A stretch of 64,000 bases of DNA, taken from Nocardiopsis_C rhodophaea (GTDB lineage: Bacteria; Actinomycetota; Actinomycetes; Streptosporangiales; Streptosporangiaceae). A program made the translations under genes and the position numbers. The stretch lies in assembly GCF_039530945.1 (NCBI RefSeq), contig NZ_BAAAPC010000001.1:1-64000 (forward strand), read 5' to 3'. The notes below the pieces were generated by a model that made no database searches, was not told the origin of the DNA, and worked only from the letters and a program-made list of their open reading frames with translations. Below, one piece after another: positions 23,287 to 33,037 of this stretch. Each line of letters starts with the position of its first letter. Within the stretch, counting starts at the first letter, position 1.

Positions 23287-23952
23287 TCAGCTCAGCCATC
23301 CCGGCTTGACCAGGCCCGCCTCGTAGGCGATGACGACGAGCTGGGCCCGGTCGCGTGCGTTCAGCTTGGTGAGGACCCGGCTCACATGCGTCTTCGCCGT
23401 CGCGTGGCTGACCACGAGCCGGTCCGCCAGCTCATCGTTGGACAGGCCACCGGCCACAGCGACCAGCACCTCCCGTTCCCGCTCGGTGAGGCTGCTCAGC
23501 TGCGGCGCGGGCGGCGGCTCCTTGATCCGTTCGGCGAACTCGCCGATCAGGCGCCGCGTCACCGACGGAGCGAGCAGGGCGTCGCCGCGCGCGGCGACGC
23601 GGACGCCATGGATCAGCTCCATCGGCTCGGTGTCTTTGACGAGGAAGCCGCTGGCGCCCGCCTTCAAGGCTCCGTAGACGTATTCGTCGAGATCGAAGGT
23701 CGTCAGGATGACCACCTTGACATCGCGCAGCCGTTCATCAGCGACGATCCGCCGGGTCGCCTCCAGCCCGTCGACGACCGGCATCCGGATGTCCATCAGC
23801 ACTAGGTCGGGCCGGTGCTCGCGGGTCATGCCGAGTGCTTCGGCGCCGTCACCGGCCTCGGCCACCACTTCGATGTCGGGTTCGCCGTCGAGGATGGACC
23901 GGAACCCCGCACGGACGAGGGTCTGGTCGTCGGCGAGTACGACCCGGATCAC
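23287..23952 (-). CDS. NarL/FixJ-family response regulator
   Basis: A 221-residue protein. The receiver domain (2-120) has the DD pair (8-9), phospho-acceptor D54 (LVLMDIRMP), Thr in ILTTF and the Lys in FLVKDTEP. The C-terminal LuxR-type HTH (about 150-215) includes LTEREREVLVAVAGGLSNDE and VSHATAKTHVSRVLTKL. It partners the DesK-type kinase transcribed just upstream. The 268-base gap between them contains a long perfect inverted repeat, which may uncouple expression of the two genes. Confidence 0.93.
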   Translation of the reverse strand: MIRVVLADDQTLVRAGFRSILDGEPDIEVVAEAGDGAEALGMTREHRPDLVLMDIRMPVVDGLEATRRIVADERLRDVKVVILTTFDLDEYVYGALKAGASGFLVKDTEPMELIHGVRVAARGDALLAPSVTRRLIGEFAERIKEPPPAPQLSSLTEREREVLVAVAGGLSNDELADRLVVSHATAKTHVSRVLTKLNARDRAQLVVIAYEAGLVKPGWLS

Positions 23953-24129
23953 GTGGCGCTCCGGTTCGTCATCTGGCGGCTCCTCGGCTGCGGCTGCTGG
24001 TCCCGGTTGCGTTTCCGGGCTCGTGGACCAGTCTCCCCGCTTTTCAGCCGAGGTAGGAGCGTTCGGGGCCGGGTTCCGGGAAGACGCCGGGAGGCAGGTC
24101 AGCCGTGAGTAGGGGCAACACCACTGTCT

Positions 24130-24195
24130 CCGTTGATCTCGGCGATATCGACCGAATGTCGGCGGTTATTCGGTCGATATCGCCGAGATCAACGG
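24130..24195. repeat. 27-bp perfect inverted repeat, 12-base loop
   Basis: Arms 24130-24156 and 24169-24195 are exact reverse complements; the loop is 24157-24168. It lies between the histidine-kinase stop and the response-regulator start, both on the minus strand. There is no U-tract. It could be a terminator/attenuator, an mRNA-stabilising hairpin or a REP/MITE-like mobile repeat. Confidence 0.9.
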
Positions 24196-24220
24196 GGGAT
24201 GCGGGGGGCGGCATCGGGTC

Positions 24221-25438
24221 TTAGGACTCGGGGGTGTCAGTCCCCAGTGGCAGCACGGCCCGAACGCGGAAGCCGCCCTCCGGTCGCGGCCCGGCACTGA
24301 GTTCGCCGCCGACGGCCGACGCCCGCTCGCGCATGCCGCGCAGCCCGTTGCCCTCATGAATGGACGATGCCGAGACGCCGGCCCCGTCGTCGTCGACCTG
24401 AACGGTCACCTCGTTCGTGCCCCGGCGTACCAGCACCGACACCGAGGTCGCTCCTTCCGCGTGGCGGCGGATGTTGGTCAGGGCCTCCTGCGCGATCCTG
24501 TACGCGGCGACGTCGATGGGCGAGGGCAGTTCCGATTCCATGCCCTCGGTGGTGACCTCGACGGCGATTCCCGACTCCCGTGTCCTGTCGGCCAGTTCAC
24601 CGAGCTGGGCCAGGGACGGGCCGGGGCTCACCGGCGCGGCCTCGTCTTCGTCGACCTGACGGAGCACCCCCAGCGTGGAGCGCAGCTCGCTCAGTGTCTC
24701 CTTGCTGGTCTGCTTGATCGCCTCCAGCGCGGCAAAGGCCTGCTCCGGGTCGCGTCGGTGGACCGCCGCCCCCGCCTGCACGTTGATCAGCGAGATGTTG
24801 TGTGCGACGACGTCGTGTACCTCGCGCGCGACGCGGAGCCGTTCCTCGGTCGCGTGGCGGCGCGCCTCCTCGGCCCGGCTCCGCTCGGCCTCGACCGCTT
24901 TTTGTGCGGACTCCCGCAGGTAGGCGCGCCGGCTGCGGGCGACCTCACCCGCGGCGAAGATCGCGATCAGCCAGGAGAGCACCATCAGCGACCTGCTGAG
25001 CTGGAAGGCGATGATCTCGCCCGCCGAGAAGACGGCGAGTGCCAGCAGCGTCGCGGTAATGGCCGACATCCGGTGGCGCTCCGCGGCCAGTCGTAGGACG
25101 CCGACGATGATGGCGAGCCACCCCGTCCAGGAGTCGACCGCCCCCAGCATGTAGTACAGCGGTGTGCAGACCGCGACCACGACACCAGTGACCAGCGGAA
25201 ACCGGCTCAATACCGCGAGCGAGGCCGACGCGGCGACGATGAGCAGCAGGGGCACCGCGCGCAGCGGTTCACCCGAGGCCTCGGAGACGAACAGCTCGCC
25301 GGTCAGCATCACCCCGAAGACGCCAACGGCCGACACGATGTCCAGGGTCGTGCTGGTGAGCCGAGCGCTGATCCCTCTGCTCAGTCTGCTCAGTCTGCTC
25401 AGTGCGCTCGATCCCGGCCGGTCGCTGGGGAGTTCCAT
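24221..25438 (-). CDS. DesK/NarX-type sensor histidine kinase
   Basis: A 405-residue kinase with five or six N-terminal transmembrane segments (about 30-165), a HisKA_3 dimerisation domain (AREVHDVVAHNISLINVQAG), and an HATPase_c domain (IAQEALTNIRRHAEGA, VDDDGAG, GNGLRGMRERASAVGG). ATG 25438 has GGAGAG about ten bases upstream and gives MELPSDRPG. A GTG at 25516 overlaps the stop of the upstream small membrane gene (GTGA) and is a possible alternative. The N-terminus contains a tandem LSRLSRLSR run encoded by 9-bp repeats. Cognate regulator: the NarL-type gene downstream. Confidence 0.9.
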   Translation of the reverse strand: MELPSDRPGSSALSRLSRLSRGISARLTSTTLDIVSAVGVFGVMLTGELFVSEASGEPLRAVPLLLIVAASASLAVLSRFPLVTGVVVAVCTPLYYMLGAVDSWTGWLAIIVGVLRLAAERHRMSAITATLLALAVFSAGEIIAFQLSRSLMVLSWLIAIFAAGEVARSRRAYLRESAQKAVEAERSRAEEARRHATEERLRVAREVHDVVAHNISLINVQAGAAVHRRDPEQAFAALEAIKQTSKETLSELRSTLGVLRQVDEDEAAPVSPGPSLAQLGELADRTRESGIAVEVTTEGMESELPSPIDVAAYRIAQEALTNIRRHAEGATSVSVLVRRGTNEVTVQVDDDGAGVSASSIHEGNGLRGMRERASAVGGELSAGPRPEGGFRVRAVLPLGTDTPES

Positions 25439-25512
25439 GACGAGTGCTCTCCTCAGGCCGGACGATCCACGTTGGTGTCGACGGTACGCGGCGCCCCGAA
25501 GCGGCGTCCCGG

Positions 25513-25761
25513 TCACAGCCCGCGGTTCTCACCGGACACACGGGAGGCCTCTGGCTTGCGCGCCCTCATCACCAGGAGGGGTGCCCCGACGAAGCCGATG
25601 ACAGCCAGGACCCCCGGAAGGAACCTCAGGGCCCGCAACGACTCGATCCCGCCGAACATCATCACGGCGCTGATCGCGATGGCTTCCGACACCACGATTC
25701 CCAGGACGAACCCGCCGAGCACACCGAACAGCGCGGCGCCCAGCACACGTAGAACCTGCAT
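25513..25761 (-). CDS. Small membrane protein upstream of kinase
   Basis: An 82-residue protein with two predicted transmembrane helices (LGAALFGVLGGFVLGIVV and LPGVLAVIGFVGAPLLVM) separated by a short loop, and a charged C-terminus. It is immediately upstream of the sensor kinase and the same strand; its stop overlaps a possible kinase GTG start. It might be a regulator or accessory of the kinase. No family recognised beyond small actinobacterial membrane proteins. Confidence 0.7.
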   Translation of the reverse strand: MQVLRVLGAALFGVLGGFVLGIVVSEAIAISAVMMFGGIESLRALRFLPGVLAVIGFVGAPLLVMRARKPEASRVSGENRGL

Positions 25762-25909
25762 GTCCTTCTCCCCCTGCTCCCTGGGATGGTTGCGGTGTCC
25801 AGAGTGAGGTAGGAGCGACCGACGGCGCGTCGGTCCTGGGAGGGCACGCGCCCTACATCTCGGGGCGTACGCGGCTCGGCCGCCGCGCCCCGGCTCCGGA
25901 CGCCCCGGG

Positions 25910-26458
25910 TCAGGTGATGGCGCCGCGTTCCTGGCCCTCAGTCCGGACGCGCAGGCTCAGCGCGATGAGCGCGGCACCGAAGACGACCGCGTACACGCCG
26001 ATGATGAACGCGATCACGACGGCGCCCAGGTACGGCAGGATCGCCACCAGCACGCCGAAGACCACGGACAGCACACCGGCCAGGATGAACAGCCACTCCC
26101 CGCTGATCTCCCGGCGAAGCTTGACCGCCGCGACGATCTCGAAGATGCCGGTGATGATCGCCCACGCGGCGAACAGCAGCGCCATCACGATGATTGTGAT
26201 CTCCGGCCAGGCCAGCACGATGAGCCCGAAGCCGATGCCCGCGATCGCCGCCACCACGAACGGAGCGCGGTGCCCCGCCTCCGCCCGGAACCCCGCGATC
26301 CCGGCGAAGATGCCGTCCACCAGCACGTAGGCGCCGAAGAAGATCGCGAGGAGCAGCAGCGTCAACCCCGGCCAGAAGATGGCGAACAGGCCGAACAGCA
26401 CCGCGATCGCGCCGCGCACGGTAAGCACCCACCAGTGGCGTGCCAGGTTGTCGAGCAT
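25910..26458 (-). CDS. HdeD-family (DUF308) membrane protein
   Basis: A 182-residue protein with six transmembrane helices in the DUF308/HdeD pattern: LARHWWVLTVRGAIAVLFGL, then repeated VLxGxxxxxxP and WAIITGIFEIVAAVKLR motifs. ATG 26458 is preceded by GGGGGAG; the longer open frame upstream is not family-like. HdeD proteins help acid resistance in enterobacteria; the role in actinobacteria is not known. Located between the two-component system and citrate synthase, separated from the latter by a terminator. Confidence 0.88.
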   Translation of the reverse strand: MLDNLARHWWVLTVRGAIAVLFGLFAIFWPGLTLLLLAIFFGAYVLVDGIFAGIAGFRAEAGHRAPFVVAAIAGIGFGLIVLAWPEITIIVMALLFAAWAIITGIFEIVAAVKLRREISGEWLFILAGVLSVVFGVLVAILPYLGAVVIAFIIGVYAVVFGAALIALSLRVRTEGQERGAIT

Positions 26459-26597
26459 GTCTCCCCCGTCTCCGCGCTCCGTTCGTCCAGTGGCCGACTG
26501 CTGGAACGCACGTTGGTGCCTGTGCCCCGAGGACGCCCGTGTGATCACCAATCGCCAGGAAAAAGTCACCCAAAGTAGCAGAACGCGGCCGAAGAAT

Positions 26598-26636
26598 GCG
26601 GTGACGGGGAAGCGCCGAAGGGCGCCCCGTCACCGC
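26598..26636 (-). terminator. Terminator after citrate synthase
   Basis: A 12-bp perfect stem (26598-26609 with 26625-26636) and an additional inner GCGCC/GGGCGC pairing, 49 bases after the citrate-synthase stop. Confidence 0.65.
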
Positions 26637-26684
26637 GGATACGGGATGACCGGGTCCTGTCTCTCCCGACGTCGCCCGGGGTTG

Positions 26685-27980
<1,296 letters not shown>

Positions 27981-28421
27981 GGCCGAGCCAACCTTTCCAG
28001 ACTTGCGGGGGTAGCGGGTGTGCGGGGGGATAATGCCCCTCGTATTCGGTGTCGACAATGTTCGGTTTTAATAAACTCCGCGTTAAACGAAATCATACAA
28101 TTGTCACGAACCGGCTAACAGGTGACGCATGACACAGCGCCAACAGGCGGAGAATTGCCGATTCAAGAAATATTTGCCGTATTTATCACACCCATGAGGG
28201 CGCGTGGTGACCGCGTGCGCACGGAGGCGGGCGGGAAGGGTTCACAGATGTGACCACCGGTGCACCGCCCCAGCGCCCCGCAGGGCCGCCCGTGGTACAG
28301 CTCACTGGACAATCCGTTCCCCGGGCCCGTCCGCCTGACGACTCGGTACGGTCCGTCCCTGGTGGTCCAAAGGCTGTGACCAGCCCTCTCACCACTATGG
28401 TGGCGGCCGCGCGTCCTCACG
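27981..28421. other. Intergenic upstream of gltA
   Basis: An AT-richer stretch (about 28060-28180) should hold the gltA promoter on the minus strand; TTGTAT-like and TTTAAC/TTATTA-like boxes are present but no pair is decisive. The left-over (28190-28420) has no recognisable gene. Confidence 0.4.
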
Positions 28422-28946
28422 TTACTCCTCGGTTGGTACCCGGGCGAACGGGGCCGCCAACGCAACGCCGACGGGAAGTATCGCCAGGGCCATAACCACT
28501 GGCGCGTAGGAGCCGACGAGGTCGTGCCCGAGCGACAGCAGCAGCGGGGCGATCGCCGTCGAGGAGACCGCCACCGACTGTGTCAGGCCGCGCAGCGACC
28601 CAATGACCTCGGTGCCGTAGTAGAACGGCATCGCCGCCGCCTCGACCGACCTGGCGCCCGCACCCGCCGCCCCCAGCGCCATTCCGTAGACCAGCGCGCT
28701 CACCCCGGGTGACACGAAGGGCAGCATGGCCATCGCGCCCACGTGCATCATCATCGCGATGAAGATCAGCAGCTTCGACGAGAACCGGCCGACGGCACGC
28801 CCGATCCACGGCAGGGCCACCGCACCGCCCAGGGTGCCGATGAGGTAGGCGCCCGACACGACGGACCGGCTGACGTTCAGGTCACCGATGATGTGATCGA
28901 CGAAGACGGACAGCCCCGCGGTCTGGCCGGGGCCGCTGAGCGCCAT
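28422..28946 (-). pseudogene. MFS transporter with internal deletion
   Basis: A 174-residue frame starting MALSGPGQTAGLSVFVDHII matches the first helix of an MFS carrier and continues through helix 2 (VVSGAYLIGTLGGAVALP). It then jumps to C-terminal-half sequence (GAGARSVEAAAMPFYYGTEV, then SLRGLTQSVAVSSTAIAPLL). Roughly half of a 400-residue protein is missing. Helix 1 also extends upstream of the ATG (STVAIVTLPGVV) without an in-frame start, so the 5' end is lost as well. Either a pseudogene or, less likely, a functional mini-carrier. Confidence 0.6.
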
Positions 28947-29476
28947 GACGACGCCGGGCAGGGTGACGATGGCGACGGTGCTCTTGGCGCGGGGTGGGGG
29001 CGGAGTCGGTGGTGGGGGCGGGTGAAGAGGAGAGGCTGGGGGAAGCGGCTCCGGGGGCGGATGCCGTCACGGCTCCAGTCCCGGGTTCGGGGTGCGACGA
29101 CAGTAGGAACACCACCTTCGTCTCGGTCCAAGGCCGTGGCCCAGGCAAGTCGCCAGGCCACGGTTGGCCATGGGGCGGTAGGACGCTTCCTGGCGGTGGG
29201 AAGCACGGAGACATCAGATCGGATGTCGGCCGACTCATGCCACGGGTCGTCCAGCGCCTTCAGATTCCGGCCCCGCACGAGCGGTTTCCGCGACGCTTAC
29301 CCAGTGTGGGTGCGTTCCGCCTCCATCAACGCACAACATCGACTCGGGCGCGGCATTCGCCACGATCCGCCGTGTTTTACATCGCACACCGCGCCGAATC
29401 CGCCTCTCCTGCAAACCGGGATACCAGGGACACCCCCCGGCACCGCAGGCTTCGCGGGCGACGCGGGTGTCGTGCG
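28947..29476. other. Intergenic, 530 bases, no gene recognised
   Basis: Follows the N-terminal end of the collapsed MFS gene. A Pro-rich minus-strand stretch (28985-29090) is in frame with it but has a stop and no start. The remainder shows no homology on either strand. Confidence 0.4.
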
Positions 29477-31102
29477 CTACGCGCTCTCCTCAACGCCTCC
29501 GGCGAGCAGCGGCTCCATGGTGACGTCCGGATAGTCCCGCTCGATCACGCGCAGGCGCCACTTGTTATGTACGAGCATCAGCAGCTCTCCGTCAGAGCGC
29601 CGCTTGAGCACTTCCGCGCCTGACAGCCCGTGCAGCGTCGGGGCGGACTCGGCGTCGGTTCTCCGGGCGAGGTTGTAGTCCAGGAACGACAACTCGACTG
29701 GTGCCCGGAACTCCTCCTCCATGCGGTGCTTGACCACGTCGAACTGGAGCGGGCCCACCGCCGCGAGCACCGGCGCCTGCTCGCCGCGCACGTCCGACGT
29801 CAGCACCTGCACCACGCCCTCACTGTCGAGCTGGGCGATACCGCGCTGGAACTGCTTGTAGCGGCCCGAGTCGACGGCACGGGCGACCGCGAAGTGCTCC
29901 GGGGCGAAGCTCGGGATCGGCGGGAACTCCACCTTCGGCCCGTCGTAGAGCGTGTCGCCCACGCTGAGCGCCTGGGCGTTGATCAGCGCGATGACGTCGC
30001 CCGGGAAGGCGATGTCGATCGTGTTGCGCTCGCTACCGAACACGGCCTGGGTGTACTTGGTGGCGAAGGGGCGGCCGGTGGCGGCGTGGGTCAGGACCAT
30101 TCCGCGGTCGAAACGGCCGGAGGCCACCCGGACGAACGCCATCCGGTCGCGGTGCGCCTTGTCCATGTTGGCCTGCATCTTGAACACCTGCCCGGAGAAC
30201 GGCGCGGTGACCGGGCGAATCTCCCCCTTGGCGTCCACGGGGTCGCTCGGGGCGGGCGCCACCGCCACGAGGGTGTTGAGCAAAGCCGACACACCGAAGT
30301 TGGGCAGCGCCGCGCCAAACAGAACCGGCGACGAGTCGCCTGCGAGGAACGACTTCTCGTCGTACTCGGCGCCGATCTCCTCCAGCAGTTCGAGCTCCTC
30401 GACCGCCTGGGTCCAGGCCTCCTCTTCGACCTCGGCGGCCTGTTCCGCGGTCAACTGCTCCTCCTCCGCACGGGTCGCCCCGCCGGGCGTGCGGTGCATC
30501 TTGGTGTAGGTGCCGCTGGCGCGGTCGATGAGCCCGCGGAAGTCCCCGGCGATGCCCACCGGCCAGTTCACGGGGGTGGGGCGCAGCCCGATGCGCTGCT
30601 CGATCTCGTCGAGCAGTTCCAGCGGCTCCCGGCCGGGCCGGTCCCACTTGTTGACGAAGGTGATGACCGGCATCTTGCGCGCACGGCACACGTCGAACAG
30701 CTTCAGCGTCTGCGGTTCCAGGCCCTTGGCCGAGTCCAGCAGCATCACCGCGCAGTCGACCGCCGATAGCACCCGGTAGGTGTCCTCGGAGAAGTCGGCG
30801 TGGCCGGGGGTGTCGAGCAGGTTCAGGACGCAGTCGCCGTAGTCGATGCGCAGCGCGGCCGAGGTGATCGAGATGCCGCGCGCCTGCTCCATCTCCATCC
30901 AGTCGGAGGTGACGCCGCGGCGGTCGCCCTTGCCGTGTACCGCGCCCGCCGAGGAGATCGCCGCCGCGTGCAGGGCCAGCGCCTCAGTGAGCGTGGACTT
31001 ACCGGCGTCCGGGTGCGAGATCACCGCGAAGGTCCGGCGCCGCCCGGCCTCGGTCGCGGTCTGTCCGCTCTGCTGGGTCACATTGTCCGCTGTCACGCTC
31101 AC
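29477..31102 (-). CDS. prfC: Peptide chain release factor 3
   Basis: A 541-residue translational GTPase that removes RF1/RF2 from the ribosome after termination. G1 is SHPDAGKST, switch regions contain RGISITSA, G3 is DTPGHADFSEDTY and G4 is FVNKWDR. Domain 2 (beta barrel) and the RF3-specific C-terminal domain (FQRGIAQLDSEGVVQVL, VGPLQFDVVKHRMEEEF) follow. The start is GTG 31102, whose sequence overlaps the stop of the upstream MerR gene (GTGA), so the two are translationally coupled. Length and motifs are normal. Confidence 0.97.
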   Translation of the reverse strand: MSVTADNVTQQSGQTATEAGRRRTFAVISHPDAGKSTLTEALALHAAAISSAGAVHGKGDRRGVTSDWMEMEQARGISITSAALRIDYGDCVLNLLDTPGHADFSEDTYRVLSAVDCAVMLLDSAKGLEPQTLKLFDVCRARKMPVITFVNKWDRPGREPLELLDEIEQRIGLRPTPVNWPVGIAGDFRGLIDRASGTYTKMHRTPGGATRAEEEQLTAEQAAEVEEEAWTQAVEELELLEEIGAEYDEKSFLAGDSSPVLFGAALPNFGVSALLNTLVAVAPAPSDPVDAKGEIRPVTAPFSGQVFKMQANMDKAHRDRMAFVRVASGRFDRGMVLTHAATGRPFATKYTQAVFGSERNTIDIAFPGDVIALINAQALSVGDTLYDGPKVEFPPIPSFAPEHFAVARAVDSGRYKQFQRGIAQLDSEGVVQVLTSDVRGEQAPVLAAVGPLQFDVVKHRMEEEFRAPVELSFLDYNLARRTDAESAPTLHGLSGAEVLKRRSDGELLMLVHNKWRLRVIERDYPDVTMEPLLAGGVEESA

Positions 31103-31560
31103 CGGCGTTCCGTCTCCTCGCTCGCAGCTTGGCCGACTCGTCCTGTCGGGCCTGCTTGCTCTTGGTACTTGCGACGCTGGTCGCGCAGCCGGCCGCCGAA
31201 CTCCTCCGCGATCGTCAACCGCTCGCGCAGCACGGCGCGCCGCTCCTCCACCACGGACTCGAATTCCGCGAGGCGGTCGAGGAGATCCGCCCGCTCAGGC
31301 CCCGATGCGGCGCCCTCGTCGAGCCGGTCCAGGAGGGAAAGCAGCTCGCCCATGTCCTCAACGCTGAATTCCAGCAACTTCATCCGCTTGATGAGCAGCA
31401 GCCGCTCGATGTCGGACTCGGTGTAGAGCCGGAAACCGCCGCGCGAACGCGCCGATGGGACGACCAGGCCTACCTCGCCGTAGTAACGGATGGTCCGGAG
31501 CGACAGGTTTGTCCGCTCGGCCACCTCACCGATCTGCATGTGAGCAGCCGTTCGCGACAT
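31099..31560 (-). CDS. MerR-family regulator coupled to prfC
   Basis: A 153-residue protein: winged HTH at about 8-75 (MQIGEVAERTNLSLRTIRYY, then GGFRLYTESDIERLLLIKRM), followed by a long coiled coil (85-135) with no cysteine metal site. ATG 31560 is preceded by AAGGGG at six bases; the internal ATG at MQIGEV (31539) is an alternative. Its TGA overlaps the GTG start of prfC, so RF3 translation depends on this gene. It may autoregulate the pair, linking RF3 level to a signal sensed by the coiled-coil region. Confidence 0.88.
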   Translation of the reverse strand: MSRTAAHMQIGEVAERTNLSLRTIRYYGEVGLVVPSARSRGGFRLYTESDIERLLLIKRMKLLEFSVEDMGELLSLLDRLDEGAASGPERADLLDRLAEFESVVEERRAVLRERLTIAEEFGGRLRDQRRKYQEQAGPTGRVGQAASEETERR

Positions 31561-31678
31561 CGCCGCCCCTTCCAAGTAATCTACCCTAACGTGAGAGTCA
31601 AGTTCGTGGCTGTCGGCGCGCACACGTCACCGCATCCGCCCAGCCTACGTGCGTCACGCCGCTAGCGCGTGATGGCTG

Positions 31679-32110
31679 CTACCCCTCGTCTTCGAGGATG
31701 CCGTCCACGACGTCGCCAAGTACCAGGGCCCGGTCGCTGTCGGACAGGGTGCGCAGTTCGCGCAGGGCGGCCCCGGTGTCGAACCTGTCCCCGGCGCGGC
31801 CCTCGATCACGCACAGCCGGGCCACCTCCTGCGTCGGCAGGTTGAGGAACTGCGCCTCGGGAGGCGGGGCCAGACCGTAGAGGGTCACCGGATAGCGCGA
31901 GTGGCGGGTACGCCACTGCTCGGATCGCTTGCCCAGAAATCCATGGAGCAGCGAGTCAAAGACTCCGTCGGGTTCCAGGTCACGCAGGGCCGAGCGGTCC
32001 AGGACGATCCTGCACTCCCCGCAGTTGGCCAGCTCAGCCCTGAGGAGGCGGCGCGCCTCACTGTGCGTCACGTGCTCCGCGTTCAGCTTCATCGGGTGCC
32101 GGTGGGCCAT
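31679..32110 (-). CDS. Hypothetical protein, 143 residues
   Basis: Soluble, charged, alpha/beta. The start MAHRHPMKLNAEHVTHSEAR (ATG 32110) may instead be the internal ATG at codon 7. It has segments CRIVLDRSALRDLEPD and RYPVTLYGLAPPPEAQ and an acidic C-terminus (VLGDVVDGILEDEG). A Cys pair (NCGEC) is present, but no complete metal-binding pattern. No family recognised. It is co-directional with the TetR gene upstream (33-base gap) and the MerR/prfC pair downstream. Confidence 0.6.
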   Translation of the reverse strand: MAHRHPMKLNAEHVTHSEARRLLRAELANCGECRIVLDRSALRDLEPDGVFDSLLHGFLGKRSEQWRTRHSRYPVTLYGLAPPPEAQFLNLPTQEVARLCVIEGRAGDRFDTGAALRELRTLSDSDRALVLGDVVDGILEDEG

Positions 32111-32142
32111 GTCGCCAGCGTAGCCGGACGACCACGGCGATC

Positions 32143-32898
32143 TCAGGAGTCCCGCTCCTCCAGGGCGGTCCGGACGCGCCGCAGCACATCTTCTCTACTC
32201 AGGGAGGAGGGATAGACGGCCACCAGGACGGACTCGGCGGACTGGCCGAACTCAGCGGGCTCGCTGGGCCCAGCGGCCCCGCGGGACGCACCCCGCTCGC
32301 GGAGTTCCGCGCCGAGCGCCCGCCCCACGAACTCCATGGCGCGGTCGAACCGGTCCCAGGGGACAGGGCGCTGCGGGTCACGCAGCCAGGAACGCAGCAC
32401 GTGGTTATGCGCGGCGATCACCGACGCCGCCAGCGCCTCCCCCGCCAGCACCCGCGTGCCCTCGGTCTCGCCCCGCGCGAGATGCCGGCTGAACGCGCCC
32501 TGGTAGCGAGCCGTCATGGCGATCTCGCGGTCGCGCAGGCGGGGGACCGCGCGCACCAGGCGGAAGCGGGGAACGGTGATCTCCGGGGTGGCCACATACC
32601 CCTGGAAGACCATGCGGGCGGCGGCGCAGACGGTGGCCACGGGGTCGTCGTCGGGGGCGGTGCGCAGATAGCGGACGACCGACTCGAAGAGATCGTCGTG
32701 GCCGGAGAAGAGGATGTCCTCCTTGGAACCGAAGTGGCGGAAGAGGCTTCGGCGGCTCACCCCGGATTCCTCAGCGATGTCGTCCATCGTGGTCGCTTCG
32801 TATCCGGCGGACTCGAAGAGGCGCACCGCGGCGGCCACGACGTCGTGGCGAGCGGGCATGCCGCCTCGGCCCTTCCCGGGCTGGTCTGGCTGCGCCAC
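32143..32898 (-). CDS. TetR-family regulator
   Basis: A 251-residue protein with N-terminal HTH (about 18-65: VVAAAVRLFESAGYEATTMD, SGVSRRSLFRHFGSKEDIL) and a MftR-like helical C-terminal domain (RVLAGEALAASVIAAHNHVL). Divergent from the acyl-CoA dehydrogenase with 139 bases between starts, so it is a candidate repressor of that gene, probably responding to an acyl-CoA. Confidence 0.88.
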   Translation of the reverse strand: MAQPDQPGKGRGGMPARHDVVAAAVRLFESAGYEATTMDDIAEESGVSRRSLFRHFGSKEDILFSGHDDLFESVVRYLRTAPDDDPVATVCAAARMVFQGYVATPEITVPRFRLVRAVPRLRDREIAMTARYQGAFSRHLARGETEGTRVLAGEALAASVIAAHNHVLRSWLRDPQRPVPWDRFDRAMEFVGRALGAELRERGASRGAAGPSEPAEFGQSAESVLVAVYPSSLSREDVLRRVRTALEERDS

Positions 32899-33003
32899 GC
32901 GCTGCTCCTCTCTCGGGTCTCCATCCGCTCGCGCAAAACCTAGCCGAGGGATAGGTGCGAAATGTTGACTTAGCCCTTATTGTGACACTGGATGCCAGCA
33001 TGA

Positions 33004-33016
33004 GGCACGTAGTGCC
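33004..33016. promoter_or_regulatory. Small dyad between TetR and acyl-CoA dehydrogenase
   Basis: GGCAC and GTGCC are inverted around GTA, 22 bases before the dehydrogenase start. A TTGACT box lies upstream (about 32964). Weak candidate for the TetR operator. Confidence 0.3.
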
Positions 33017-33037
33017 ACGAGGGAGGCGCGGGAGACG

